Source: Gammaproteobacteria bacterium
GTDB taxonomy: Bacteria; Pseudomonadota; Gammaproteobacteria; Pseudomonadales; Azotimanducaceae
Direction: 5' to 3'
Assembly: GCA_009843635.1 (NCBI GenBank)
Contig: VYDB01000033.1
Location: 1 to 64,000, forward strand
DNA: 64,000 nucleotides
Positions within the stretch are counted from its first letter, which is position 1. Each line of letters opens with the position of its first letter. Below, one piece after another: positions 54,710 to 64,000 of the stretch. Under the pieces are notes generated by a model. The model was not told the DNA's origin, did not search any database, and saw nothing but the letters and a program-made list of their open reading frames with translations. The position numbers were made by a program, and so were the translations under genes.

Positions 54710-55882
54710 GTGAACGGGCATATCAGCGTTGACGTTTCCCGCCTGCCGAGCCGCTATCGTCTGGCGGTTTGCGCCTTATGGGACAACTTTAGGCGGCCGA
54801 GTCCCGCACCCGGCGAGGTTCCGTGGCACGGGGAAGCAGTTACCGCGGAGTGGTTGACGGCCGTCCTGGCGCACGACATGCCTGGTGCCCGCGTCGAGCG
54901 CATCTCTGTGCTCGGCGGCGACAACGGCTCGAGCGCCCGGAGGGTCCTCGCGCTCGAATGGAACCAGGAAGGCCAGGCGGCGTCGCTGCCGGAGCGCGTG
55001 TTCACCAAGTCAACGCCGACGCTGCCAATGCGACTGTCCGCCGGCAAGGCGGCCCCGGCTGAAGGCCGGTTCCTGACGGACCTGCGGCCCCACCTGCCCA
55101 TCGAGGCCCCGCAGTGCTTCTACACCGGCCGGGATCCGGTAGGCGGTCGCTCGCTGCACCTGATGAACGACCTGACGCATGAGCGCGGGGCGACCTTTTG
55201 TCGCGCCGACTCAGAGATCGACCGCGCCCAGGCGGAGCAGATCGTTGACACGCTGGCCGTGCTGCATGGCACGTTCCTGCGCGGCTCGTGCGCGCTCGAC
55301 AGTTCCTTTCTCAGGACCTACGAGAACTTCTTTGACGCTGCCGCCCGCAACAATATCGAGGCCGGGCACGACGAGGCCATGATCCTGGCCGCGCACGTGA
55401 TTCCCGCAGGCGTGCTCGTGCGCAAGGCATCCATCTGGCCGAGCGCGGTCGAGGCGGCCAGGATGCACGGCGGTTCGCCGAGGACCGTCATCCACTCCGA
55501 CGTGCATCTCGGCAACTGGTACATCACGGCAGACGGTCGCATGGGGTTGAGCGACTGGGCGAGAGTCTGCCGGGGGTTCTGGGGCAGGGACCTGGCCTAT
55601 TCGCTAATGACCGTGCTCGCGATCGAGGATCGCCGGGCGTGGGAGCAGGCGCTCATCGAACGGTACTGCCACGCCTTCTCCGAGCAATCCGGAACGGCGT
55701 TGGAGGTTAATGACGCCTGGGACGCCTACCGGGCACAGGCCTGCCTGGCGTTGCTGATGTGGACGCCGACCCTGTGCCCACCGCCGACCCTGCCGGACAT
55801 GCAGCCGGAGGCGACTTCGCTGGAAATGATCAAGCGCATCACAACCGCCATGGACGATCACGACGTGCTGACCATGGCGTAA
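54710..55882 (+). CDS. CHK/ecdysteroid-kinase-like phosphotransferase, copy 1
   Basis: About 390 residues from a GTG (a TTG six bases upstream overlaps the previous stop). The kinase signature is VIHSDVHLGNWYI (catalytic Asp, metal-binding Asn), followed by MGLSDWARVCRGFWGRDLAY with the second metal Asp. It resembles the aminoglycoside-phosphotransferase/CHK-ecdysteroid-kinase fold, which phosphorylates hydroxyl groups of small molecules. A paralogue lies at 62134. The location beside oxygenases suggests phosphorylation of a hydroxylated intermediate or fatty/steroid-like compound. Confidence 0.82.
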   Translation: MNGHISVDVSRLPSRYRLAVCALWDNFRRPSPAPGEVPWHGEAVTAEWLTAVLAHDMPGARVERISVLGGDNGSSARRVLALEWNQEGQAASLPERVFTKSTPTLPMRLSAGKAAPAEGRFLTDLRPHLPIEAPQCFYTGRDPVGGRSLHLMNDLTHERGATFCRADSEIDRAQAEQIVDTLAVLHGTFLRGSCALDSSFLRTYENFFDAAARNNIEAGHDEAMILAAHVIPAGVLVRKASIWPSAVEAARMHGGSPRTVIHSDVHLGNWYITADGRMGLSDWARVCRGFWGRDLAYSLMTVLAIEDRRAWEQALIERYCHAFSEQSGTALEVNDAWDAYRAQACLALLMWTPTLCPPPTLPDMQPEATSLEMIKRITTAMDDHDVLTMA

Positions 55883-55900
55883 CCGACGGAGGAGGCGAGC

Positions 55901-56137
55901 TTGGACAACAACACGGCAGCGTATCAGGCATTGGGGGAGGCCGTCGTGCAGGCCATCGTGCTCAATGCCGGGCTCATTCAGGCGAAGGACCCGTCCGTGG
56001 ACTCCGTGTCGGTGGATCTCGCTTTCAATCTCCGCGCGGACACCGCTGGCCAATGTCTCCTGATCACCCACGAGCGGGTCGCGGAGCGGCCGCTCCAGTT
56101 GCGGATCGCAGTTCCCCCGCTGGCGCAGGAACGTTGA
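55901..56137 (+). CDS. Small hypothetical protein with a TTG start
   Basis: A 78-residue protein starting at TTG, with a strong GGAGGAGG site before it that decides the start. It has AYQALGEAVVQAIVLNAG and then VSVDLAFNLRADTAGQ. It is not recognised. It lies 18 bases after the kinase gene, so it is probably cotranscribed and might be an accessory subunit. Confidence 0.55.
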   Translation: MDNNTAAYQALGEAVVQAIVLNAGLIQAKDPSVDSVSVDLAFNLRADTAGQCLLITHERVAERPLQLRIAVPPLAQER

Positions 56138-56160
56138 AACTCGGCAATCTCGATTTCGCG

Positions 56161-56190
56161 TTGACAGACGAATCCGTGAACGCGCAAAAT
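56161..56190 (+). promoter_or_regulatory. Promoter of the TonB-dependent receptor
   Basis: TTGACA (56161-56166) is followed after 18 bases by CAAAAT (56185-56190, four of six). CGCGTT and AACGCG (56157-56162 and 56179-56184) form a dyad around the spacer. GCGTTGACA and the spacing match the promoter at 43581. Confidence 0.55.
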
Positions 56191-56240
56191 AGAGCCTAGG
56201 CACCTGATCGGGTGAACGATTCAAGCAAAGGAGAGGGATT

Positions 56241-58895
56241 TTGAGGAGCCAAGACGCAAGCGGCTGGCCAATCCTAGCTGGGCTTCTACTTCTGGGCGGC
56301 GCGGGGAGCCCCGCCACCGCCCAAGAGGGCGAGGAGTCCGCCGGCCAGATCGAGGAGATCCTGGTGACCGCCGAGCGGCGCGCGCAGAACCTGCAGGAGA
56401 CCGCCATCGCGATCACCGCGCTGTCCGCGGATACGATCGAGCAGACCGGCGTGGACCAGATGGAGGAACTGCAGTTCGTGGTGCCGTCGCTGACGTACGG
56501 CATGCAGTCCACGTACTCGCTGGTTGCCATCCGCGGCGTCGGCTCGGACGTGGTTACCACCGCTGAGCCCTCGATCGCGACCTACGAGGACGGCGTGTAC
56601 ACGGGGCTCTCCTTCAACCACAACGTGCCAGGCTTCGACCTTGAGCGCATCGAAGTGCTGCGGGGGCCGCAGGGCACCCTGTACGGGCGCAATGCCGTCG
56701 GCGGCGTGGTGAACTTCATCAGCAAGCAGCCCAGTTTCGAACCCGAAGCCAATGTCGTTGCCACGGTCGGCAACCTCGGCAAGTGGGGCGTCGACCTCGG
56801 GGCCTCGGGCCCGCTGTTCTCCGATGTCGTCGCCGGCCGCATCAGCTTTCGCCGTCACGAGATGGGCGATTACCGCGACAACCTAGTCCCTGGGGTGCCG
56901 GACTTTGGCGAGTCGGAACAGGAAGTGGTGCGCGGCTCGCTGCTGATCGACCCCAGCGACCAGTTGACCATCACGCTGCGCGGCGGCTACTCCTCGCATT
57001 ACACGACCAACGCCTACCAGCTCGTGTCGTCCTTCCCAATCCCGCCGTTCGCAATCGATACGGGCGAACCGCTTGCCGGGGCGGACCCCTTCGGCCTGAC
57101 GACCCTCGTGGATGGCCCCTACGGCCCGCTGCCGCTCGGCATCTTCTCCGCCCCCGCGCAGTTCTTCCGCGACGCCCCGGGGCTGCTCTCCCCGGCGGAC
57201 ATCGAGAGGCTAGGCGGCGGCAGCATCGCCGACTACTACGGACTCACTTCGAAGCCGGGGCCGGTGCCGCCTGACCCCTCCAAATCCCTGAAGGGCTCGT
57301 CCGCCATCCCCAACTTCTGGGACGTCGACCAGATGAGCTTCTCCGCCACCATCGAGTGGGACCTCGGTGGCGCCCTCCTGCGGTCCGTGACCGGCTACCG
57401 GGACAGCGAGATGTTCTTTCAGCAGGACAGCACCGGCGCATCGACCGCCGCCGTGGTGTTCGACCCGGGCGGCCACGAGACCGAACAGTTCACGCAGGAG
57501 ATCAACCTGCTCGGCACGGCGCTGGACGACCGCCTGGACTGGCTGCTCGGCTACTACTACTTGCAGGAGGACGGCCAGTTCCACTCGACGGTGTGGCTGC
57601 CGACGGTCAACGACAGCACGCTGGCAGGCATCGCCACCGGCAACCCCGCGTACGATCCGTCCGACCCGAACAGCTACCCGTTCCAGCTCATCCCTCCCGA
57701 GTTTTTCCCGCACTCCCTGTTCTCCACCCGTCTCGGGCCGGGGGATGAACTCAAGACCCTGCTCCGGCACGGGGACAACTATCCTCCGGGCACCGGGCGA
57801 TGGAACAAGGGAGACATCCCTGACATGGCCTTCCTGGGTTTCCTGATCGACACCAAGAACACGTCCCACGCCGCGTTCGCGCAGGCGACTTGGCACCTGA
57901 CGGACCGCGCCCGGGTGACCGGGGGCCTGCGCTACACCGACGACGAGAAGGACGCCACGCGCAGCTATCACTTCAACATGCTGGCGACGCTGCTGCAGCT
58001 CGGCGGCGTGCCCCGCCAGTTTTGGATCAACCCCGACGGCACGCCGCTCCTGTGCAACAACGAGAGCCACGAGGCGTCCTGGGATGCGTGGACCGGCACC
58101 ATCGGCTTCGACTACGACCTGAACGAGGACACGATGCTCTACTTCAAGTACTCCGAAGGGTACAAGGGCGGCGCGTTCAACGTGGGCGAGTGCGGCGTCG
58201 GCGCCTACAACCCGGAGTACCTCGATGCCTTCGAGGGCGGCATCAAGTCAACCTTCCTGGACGGCCAGGTGCGCGCCAACCTCGCGTTCTACTGGTACGA
58301 CTTTCAGGACATCCAGTTCACGCTCTACGTGCCGAACCAGTCGTTCATCCGCAACGCCGGCCAGGCGGAAACCTGGGGCATGGAACTCGAATACACGATC
58401 AGCCCCGCGGCCCTGCCGGGCTTCAGCCTGCAAGGCCACCTCTCCTACCAGGACTCCGAGTACACCGAGGGCGTGTTCCGCGACCCGCCCGGCATCATCG
58501 CGGCGGGTGCCGACGTCTCCGGGAACCCGCTCATGCGCGCCCCCGAGGTGACCTTCAGCGGGATCGCCGAGTACGCTTTCCCGGTGGGAGCGGGCGACAT
58601 GATCCTGCGCCTGGAAGCCTCGTACAAGGATGAGTACACGAACGACATCTTCGGCGGCAACGCGCCGCTGGCCTCCGAGGCGACGCAGCCTTCGTACTGG
58701 CTGACCAACGCGCGGGCCATTTGGCAGCCGAACGAACGCTACGAGTTCCAAGCGTTCGTCGAAAACATCGGGGACGAACTCTATTCCGTGAACCGCGTCA
58801 TCTTTAACACCCCCGTTGCGCTGGAGAATGTCGGCGGCCAGTTCACGACGCCTAGGACGTACGGCGTCCGGGTTCGAATGCACTTCGGATCGTAG
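56241..58895 (+). CDS. TonB-dependent outer-membrane receptor
   Basis: An 884-residue receptor that imports a substrate through the outer membrane with energy from TonB. A signal peptide ends near SPATAQ (about residue 28). The TonB box is EEILVTAERR. The plug domain contains LVAIRGVGSD and VLRGPQGTLYGRNAVGGVVNF. A 22-strand-type barrel ends in RTYGVRVRMHFGS, with a terminal aromatic-x-Ser pattern. The start is TTG, supported by AGGAGAGG before it. It is the only outer-membrane transporter in the cluster and should take up its substrate, whose identity is unknown. Confidence 0.95.
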   Translation: MRSQDASGWPILAGLLLLGGAGSPATAQEGEESAGQIEEILVTAERRAQNLQETAIAITALSADTIEQTGVDQMEELQFVVPSLTYGMQSTYSLVAIRGVGSDVVTTAEPSIATYEDGVYTGLSFNHNVPGFDLERIEVLRGPQGTLYGRNAVGGVVNFISKQPSFEPEANVVATVGNLGKWGVDLGASGPLFSDVVAGRISFRRHEMGDYRDNLVPGVPDFGESEQEVVRGSLLIDPSDQLTITLRGGYSSHYTTNAYQLVSSFPIPPFAIDTGEPLAGADPFGLTTLVDGPYGPLPLGIFSAPAQFFRDAPGLLSPADIERLGGGSIADYYGLTSKPGPVPPDPSKSLKGSSAIPNFWDVDQMSFSATIEWDLGGALLRSVTGYRDSEMFFQQDSTGASTAAVVFDPGGHETEQFTQEINLLGTALDDRLDWLLGYYYLQEDGQFHSTVWLPTVNDSTLAGIATGNPAYDPSDPNSYPFQLIPPEFFPHSLFSTRLGPGDELKTLLRHGDNYPPGTGRWNKGDIPDMAFLGFLIDTKNTSHAAFAQATWHLTDRARVTGGLRYTDDEKDATRSYHFNMLATLLQLGGVPRQFWINPDGTPLLCNNESHEASWDAWTGTIGFDYDLNEDTMLYFKYSEGYKGGAFNVGECGVGAYNPEYLDAFEGGIKSTFLDGQVRANLAFYWYDFQDIQFTLYVPNQSFIRNAGQAETWGMELEYTISPAALPGFSLQGHLSYQDSEYTEGVFRDPPGIIAAGADVSGNPLMRAPEVTFSGIAEYAFPVGAGDMILRLEASYKDEYTNDIFGGNAPLASEATQPSYWLTNARAIWQPNERYEFQAFVENIGDELYSVNRVIFNTPVALENVGGQFTTPRTYGVRVRMHFGS

Positions 58896-58945
58896 GCGCG
58901 AGGCGAGTTCGTTCGGCCAAAGACACCCCACGAGAGAATCCACTC

Positions 58946-60736
<1,791 letters not shown>

Positions 60737-60832
60737 AAGCAGACCTCGCACCCGCACAACTCGGCCCGGAGGCCTAACTCCACTCGGTCACAACCGATTG
60801 GAGCGGTCGTTTAACGATCTGGAGGAGCTCCC

Positions 60833-61933
60833 GTGCACGCACTCGTGATCGGAGGTACCGGCCCTACCGGGCACTTCATTGTCAACGGCCTCATCCACCG
60901 GGGTTTCAAAGTGGCCATCCTGCACAGGGGGCTTCATGAGGTGGACGAGATACCGCCCGAAGTGGAGCACATTCACACTGATCCGTTCTCGGCTACCGCC
61001 CTCGCTGCCGCCCTGGAAGGGCGCGGGTTCGACGTCATCATCGCCACCTATGGCCGCTTGCGGCGCATCGCCGAGCTGACTCGTGACCATACCGACCAGT
61101 TGGTCTCCGTTGGTGGCGTACCCGCCTACAGTGGGTACATGAACGCGCCTGTCTGGTCTCCGGCAGGCCTACCGGTGCCAACGGCCGAGGGGGCTCCACT
61201 GGTCCAGGACGAGGCTGAAGATGCCAAGGGTTGGCGCATCGTGAAGACCGAGGAACGCGTCTTCGACCAGCACCCGGATGCCATCCACTTTCGCTATCCA
61301 ATTGTGTATGGCAAATATCAACTGGCACCTCGCGAGTGGTGCATCGTGAGGCGGTTGCTCGACGGCCGCCGCAGGATGATCGTTCCCGACGACGGGCTTT
61401 CGCTATACCACCATGGCTACGCCGGCAACCTGGCGCATGCCGTGCTGCTCGCCGTGGACCAACCGGACCTCGCACGGGGCAAGATCTTCAACGCCGGTGA
61501 CGTCGAGCAGCTCACACTGCGACAGATCATCGAAATTACCGCCGCAGCACTAGGCAGGGAGATCGAGCTGGTCAGCTTGCCCAACGCCCTAGCGGTCCCT
61601 GCCAAACCCCTGCTCGCGCAGCCCTGGTCGACGCACCGCGTCATGGACCTGACGCTGATCAGGTCAACGCTCGGATATGAAGATGCATGGCCACCTCGGG
61701 AGGCGCTGGGCTCGGTGGCCCGGTGGCTGGCCGCGAATCCCCCGGAGCGGGGTGGCACTACCGAGCGGATACTCCAGGATCCTTTCGACTATGCGGCGGA
61801 AGACCGCCTGATGGACCGCTGGGAGCAGGCAGTATCCGGCATCGAATTGCCAAGATTCAGCCGCGAACCGGGTTTCTCGGCGGCGTATAGTGGACCCGGT
61901 GGGAAAGCCCGCAAGAGCGACTGGACCGGTTGA
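60833..61933 (+). CDS. Atypical NAD(P)-dependent SDR/epimerase-like protein
   Basis: A 366-residue protein with the Rossmann motif VIGGTGPTGHFIVNGLI. FRYPIVYGKYQLAPREW and HHGYAGNLAHAVLLAV resemble the NAD-dependent epimerase fold. The classical Tyr-x-x-x-Lys pair is not evident, so it is an atypical member. GGAGGAGC precedes the GTG start. The role in the cluster could be reduction or isomerisation of an intermediate. Confidence 0.82.
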   Translation: MHALVIGGTGPTGHFIVNGLIHRGFKVAILHRGLHEVDEIPPEVEHIHTDPFSATALAAALEGRGFDVIIATYGRLRRIAELTRDHTDQLVSVGGVPAYSGYMNAPVWSPAGLPVPTAEGAPLVQDEAEDAKGWRIVKTEERVFDQHPDAIHFRYPIVYGKYQLAPREWCIVRRLLDGRRRMIVPDDGLSLYHHGYAGNLAHAVLLAVDQPDLARGKIFNAGDVEQLTLRQIIEITAAALGREIELVSLPNALAVPAKPLLAQPWSTHRVMDLTLIRSTLGYEDAWPPREALGSVARWLAANPPERGGTTERILQDPFDYAAEDRLMDRWEQAVSGIELPRFSREPGFSAAYSGPGGKARKSDWTG

Positions 61934-62048
61934 TTCCCTGCGTCATCTCCACCGCCTTCACACTCGGGTTTACCCTTGAAGTCCATTCCCCAAATGCGTA
62001 GGATAGCAACGGCATCGAGGTAATTTTCTGCTGTATCTTCACACCATG

Positions 62049-62083
62049 ACACATATTGTGTGTTCGCTTTGATCATGGATCAA
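62049..62083. promoter_or_regulatory. Two short dyads upstream of the second kinase gene
   Basis: ACACA-TAT-TGTGT (62049-62061) and TTGATC-ATG-GATCAA (62069-62083) are perfect inverted repeats eight bases apart in a 200-base gap of lower GC content. They may be regulator sites or a promoter region for the following kinase and amidohydrolase. No clear -10/-35 pair is seen. Confidence 0.4.
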
Positions 62084-62133
62084 CGCATATCGACAACAGC
62101 CCGGTGTGCCCGGCATGGCCGGTCCCCAAGGCG

Positions 62134-63336
62134 ATGTCCGGCCTAGTCCAACTGCTCGCGAGCGCGGCCAGGCTCAGCGCGCTGCTGGTGTGGGAACGCT
62201 GCTCGAACCCGAAGGTGTGGCGGGCGGGCGAAACCCCGCCCAACGAGCGGGCCCTGACGGCCGAGTGGTTTACCGATGTGCTCTGTTCGGACCGGCCCGG
62301 GGTCGAAGTGACGGGCATCGAGCGGGGCACCGCAAGTTCCGGTACGACGGTGCGCCGCCAGTTCCGTCTGACGTACAACGCACGGGGCGAGGAACAGGTG
62401 TCGGCGGAACTCGGCCAACGTGGTGGTTTGCCGAGGAGCGTGTTCGCCAAGCTGACGCCGACGTTGAGAGCAAGGCTGGCCTACGGCAGTGGCGCCATGG
62501 TCGACGAGTCCCTGTTTTTGAACGCGTTGCGGCCGCAACTCGGGCCGGCCTTCGAGGCGCCTTGGGGCTATTTCGCGAGCTACGACCTGCGCACATGCAG
62601 ATCGATCCAGATGATGGAAGACCTGGTGGCGACTCGTGACGCATCATTTGGCACGCCGGCAACCCAGATTTCCAGGGCACAGGCCGAAGAGGTGATCACC
62701 ACGCTCGCCACCCTGCATGGCACGTTCAACCGCGACCCCCGGCTGGACACCCGCTACACCACGTTGCGAACCGTAGGACAGTGGTACCGCTCAGCGGAAC
62801 CCTTCCGTCTCGACAAGTACCACGGGCTGGCGATGAACAAGGCCGCCCACGTCATCCCGCCACGCCTCCATCGGCGCCGTGCCGAGACTTGGCCAGCGTT
62901 CATGCGTTCGGTAGCACGACATGCCGAATTGCCGCAAACGCTGCTGCACTCCGACGTGCATCTGGGCAACTGGTACATGACCGGCGACGGGCACATGGGG
63001 CTGGGCGACTGGGGATGCGTGATGAAAGGCAACTGGGCACGGGACGTTGCCTACGCCTTGTCGGGCACGCTGACAGTGGAGAATCGACGGGCTTGGGAAC
63101 GCGACCTGATATCCCTTTACATTGAAGCAGTTCGGGTTGCGGGCGGCGACGATCTCTCCTTCGATAATGCTTGGCTTCTCTACCGGCAGCAACTGTTCCA
63201 AGGGTTGTTGATGTGGACGCCAACGTTGTGCCACTCTCCGCTCCTGCCGGACATGCAGCCTGAGCATGTCGCGCTGGAGATGATCAAGCGAACGGCAACG
63301 GCGATCGATGATCTCGATGCGCTCGACGCGGTTTGA
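62134..63336 (+). CDS. CHK/ecdysteroid-kinase-like phosphotransferase, copy 2
   Basis: A 400-residue paralogue of the gene at 54710, with the same HSDVHLGNWYM catalytic motif, MGLGDWGCVMKGNWARDVAY and the shared C-terminal end (LMWTPTLC, LPDMQPE, EMIKR). ATG at 62134 gives the same length before LTAEWF as in the paralogue; an upstream start would add 26 unmatched residues. AAGG lies just before the ATG. It is followed by the amidohydrolase at 63367. Confidence 0.85.
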   Translation: MSGLVQLLASAARLSALLVWERCSNPKVWRAGETPPNERALTAEWFTDVLCSDRPGVEVTGIERGTASSGTTVRRQFRLTYNARGEEQVSAELGQRGGLPRSVFAKLTPTLRARLAYGSGAMVDESLFLNALRPQLGPAFEAPWGYFASYDLRTCRSIQMMEDLVATRDASFGTPATQISRAQAEEVITTLATLHGTFNRDPRLDTRYTTLRTVGQWYRSAEPFRLDKYHGLAMNKAAHVIPPRLHRRRAETWPAFMRSVARHAELPQTLLHSDVHLGNWYMTGDGHMGLGDWGCVMKGNWARDVAYALSGTLTVENRRAWERDLISLYIEAVRVAGGDDLSFDNAWLLYRQQLFQGLLMWTPTLCHSPLLPDMQPEHVALEMIKRTATAIDDLDALDAV

Positions 63337-63366
63337 GATTCGCCGATACCACCGAAAAGAATAAGC

Positions 63367-64000
63367 ATGACCTTCGATCTCATCGTCAAGAACGGAACCG
63401 TCATCGACGGAACCGGCAACGATCGCTTCAAGGCGGACCTCGGAATCAAGCATGGCCTCATTGCCGAGATCGCGCCCAAGCTCGACGCCTGGCAGGCACG
63501 CCGCACCATCGACGCGAGCGGCCGCATCGTTGCGCCGGGGGTGATCGACGTCCACACCCACTACGATGCCCAGATTCACTGGGACCCCTATTGCACGGGC
63601 TCGAGTTGGCACGGCACGACCACCGTGGTGGTGGGCAACTGCGGCTTCGGCTTCGCCCCCTGCGCCGCGGATCCGGAGGTTCGGGATCGCTACATGCTGA
63701 TGATGCAGAACACCGAACAGGTGCCCTACGCGGCGATGCGTGAGGCGCTCGGCTGGGATTGGACCACCTTTCCGGAATACATGGAACACCTCAGGAATGT
63801 TCCGAAGGGCGTCAACGTGGCGACCTACCTGCCCATGAACCCGCTCATGATCTATGTGATGGGCATTGATGCGGCGAAAAGCCGACCTGCCACCGAGACT
63901 GAGCGCGCCCGCATGCGGCAATTGCTCAACGAGGCGATGGACGCGGGGGCGATAGGCTTCGCCTTCTCCTACCTCCAAGAACACAACACGCACGTGGACT
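63367..64000 (+). CDS. D-aminoacylase-like amidohydrolase, subfamily A (partial)
   Basis: The first 211 codons of an amidohydrolase that runs past the window end. The metal His are in IDVHTHYDAQIHWD, and GNCGFGFAPCAADPE and YVMGIDAAKSRPAT match the gene at 43644. It follows the second kinase gene by 30 bases on the same strand. The C-terminal domain is not visible. Confidence 0.9.
   Translation, partial: MTFDLIVKNGTVIDGTGNDRFKADLGIKHGLIAEIAPKLDAWQARRTIDASGRIVAPGVIDVHTHYDAQIHWDPYCTGSSWHGTTTVVVGNCGFGFAPCAADPEVRDRYMLMMQNTEQVPYAAMREALGWDWTTFPEYMEHLRNVPKGVNVATYLPMNPLMIYVMGIDAAKSRPATETERARMRQLLNEAMDAGAIGFAFSYLQEHNTHVD

Overview
This is a gene-dense, high-GC window with no rRNA, CRISPR array or transposase. 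The gene content (TonB-dependent receptor, RND/MacB-type export genes, long-form HisG, PHA-synthase-like protein, many flavin, Rieske and P450 oxygenases) suggests an uncultured, heterotrophic, probably marine gammaproteobacterium. That assignment is inference. No gene stretch is longer than about 300 bases without a feature except 35466-35834, which holds tRNA-Arg(CCG), its promoter and a palindromic repeat.

Layout. 1-1570: a toxin/antitoxin-like module on the minus strand (PIN-like protein plus HTH antitoxin), with a broken second copy of the antitoxin start. 1575-5663: a minus-strand set of a peroxiredoxin-like gene with an in-frame UGA, NTF2-like protein, aldehyde dehydrogenase, DUF1330 protein and an acyl-CoA-dehydrogenase-like flavoprotein. 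5758-14136: recQ, an M3 oligopeptidase lipoprotein, and a four-gene MacA/MacB-type export operon. 14152-14882: a SelW-like gene with an in-frame UGA and a flavodoxin-like gene. 14977-25338: threonine dehydratase, a Rieske oxygenase/P450/CMD-type group, GMC oxidase, and a translationally coupled DAO oxidase-phosphatase-acyl-CoA-dehydrogenase-like trio. 25384-43412: transport and housekeeping genes (MFS, CstA, TPP enzyme, PhaC-like, MaoC-like, an NCS2 permease with an extra cytoplasmic ATPase-like domain, nitroreductase, GPP34, MoxR/VWA pair, hisI-hisG). 43580-64000: a catabolic-looking cluster with four D-aminoacylase-like amidohydrolases, two Baeyer-Villiger-type monooxygenases, two CHK/ecdysteroid-kinase-like phosphotransferases, an epoxide-hydrolase-like enzyme, a flavin monooxygenase, a TonB receptor, an atypical SDR and a tandem Lrp regulator.

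The most notable result is two selenoprotein genes that ordinary ORF calling cuts in half. In each, one UGA lies exactly at a catalytic redox position (UxxC of the peroxiredoxin-like protein, CxxU of the SelW-like protein). The frame is intact on both sides, and a small hairpin with a GU-containing loop follows 18-23 nt after the UGA, as in bacterial SECIS elements. Two independent cases make selenocysteine decoding a better explanation than nonsense mutation, although no selA/B/C/D gene lies in the window.

The 43.6-64 kb cluster looks like uptake (TonB receptor) followed by oxidation (BVMOs, flavin monooxygenase), hydrolysis (alpha/beta hydrolase, amidohydrolases) and phosphorylation (kinases) of an unknown cyclic or amide-containing compound, under a double-headed Lrp regulator. 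The substrate cannot be read from the sequence.
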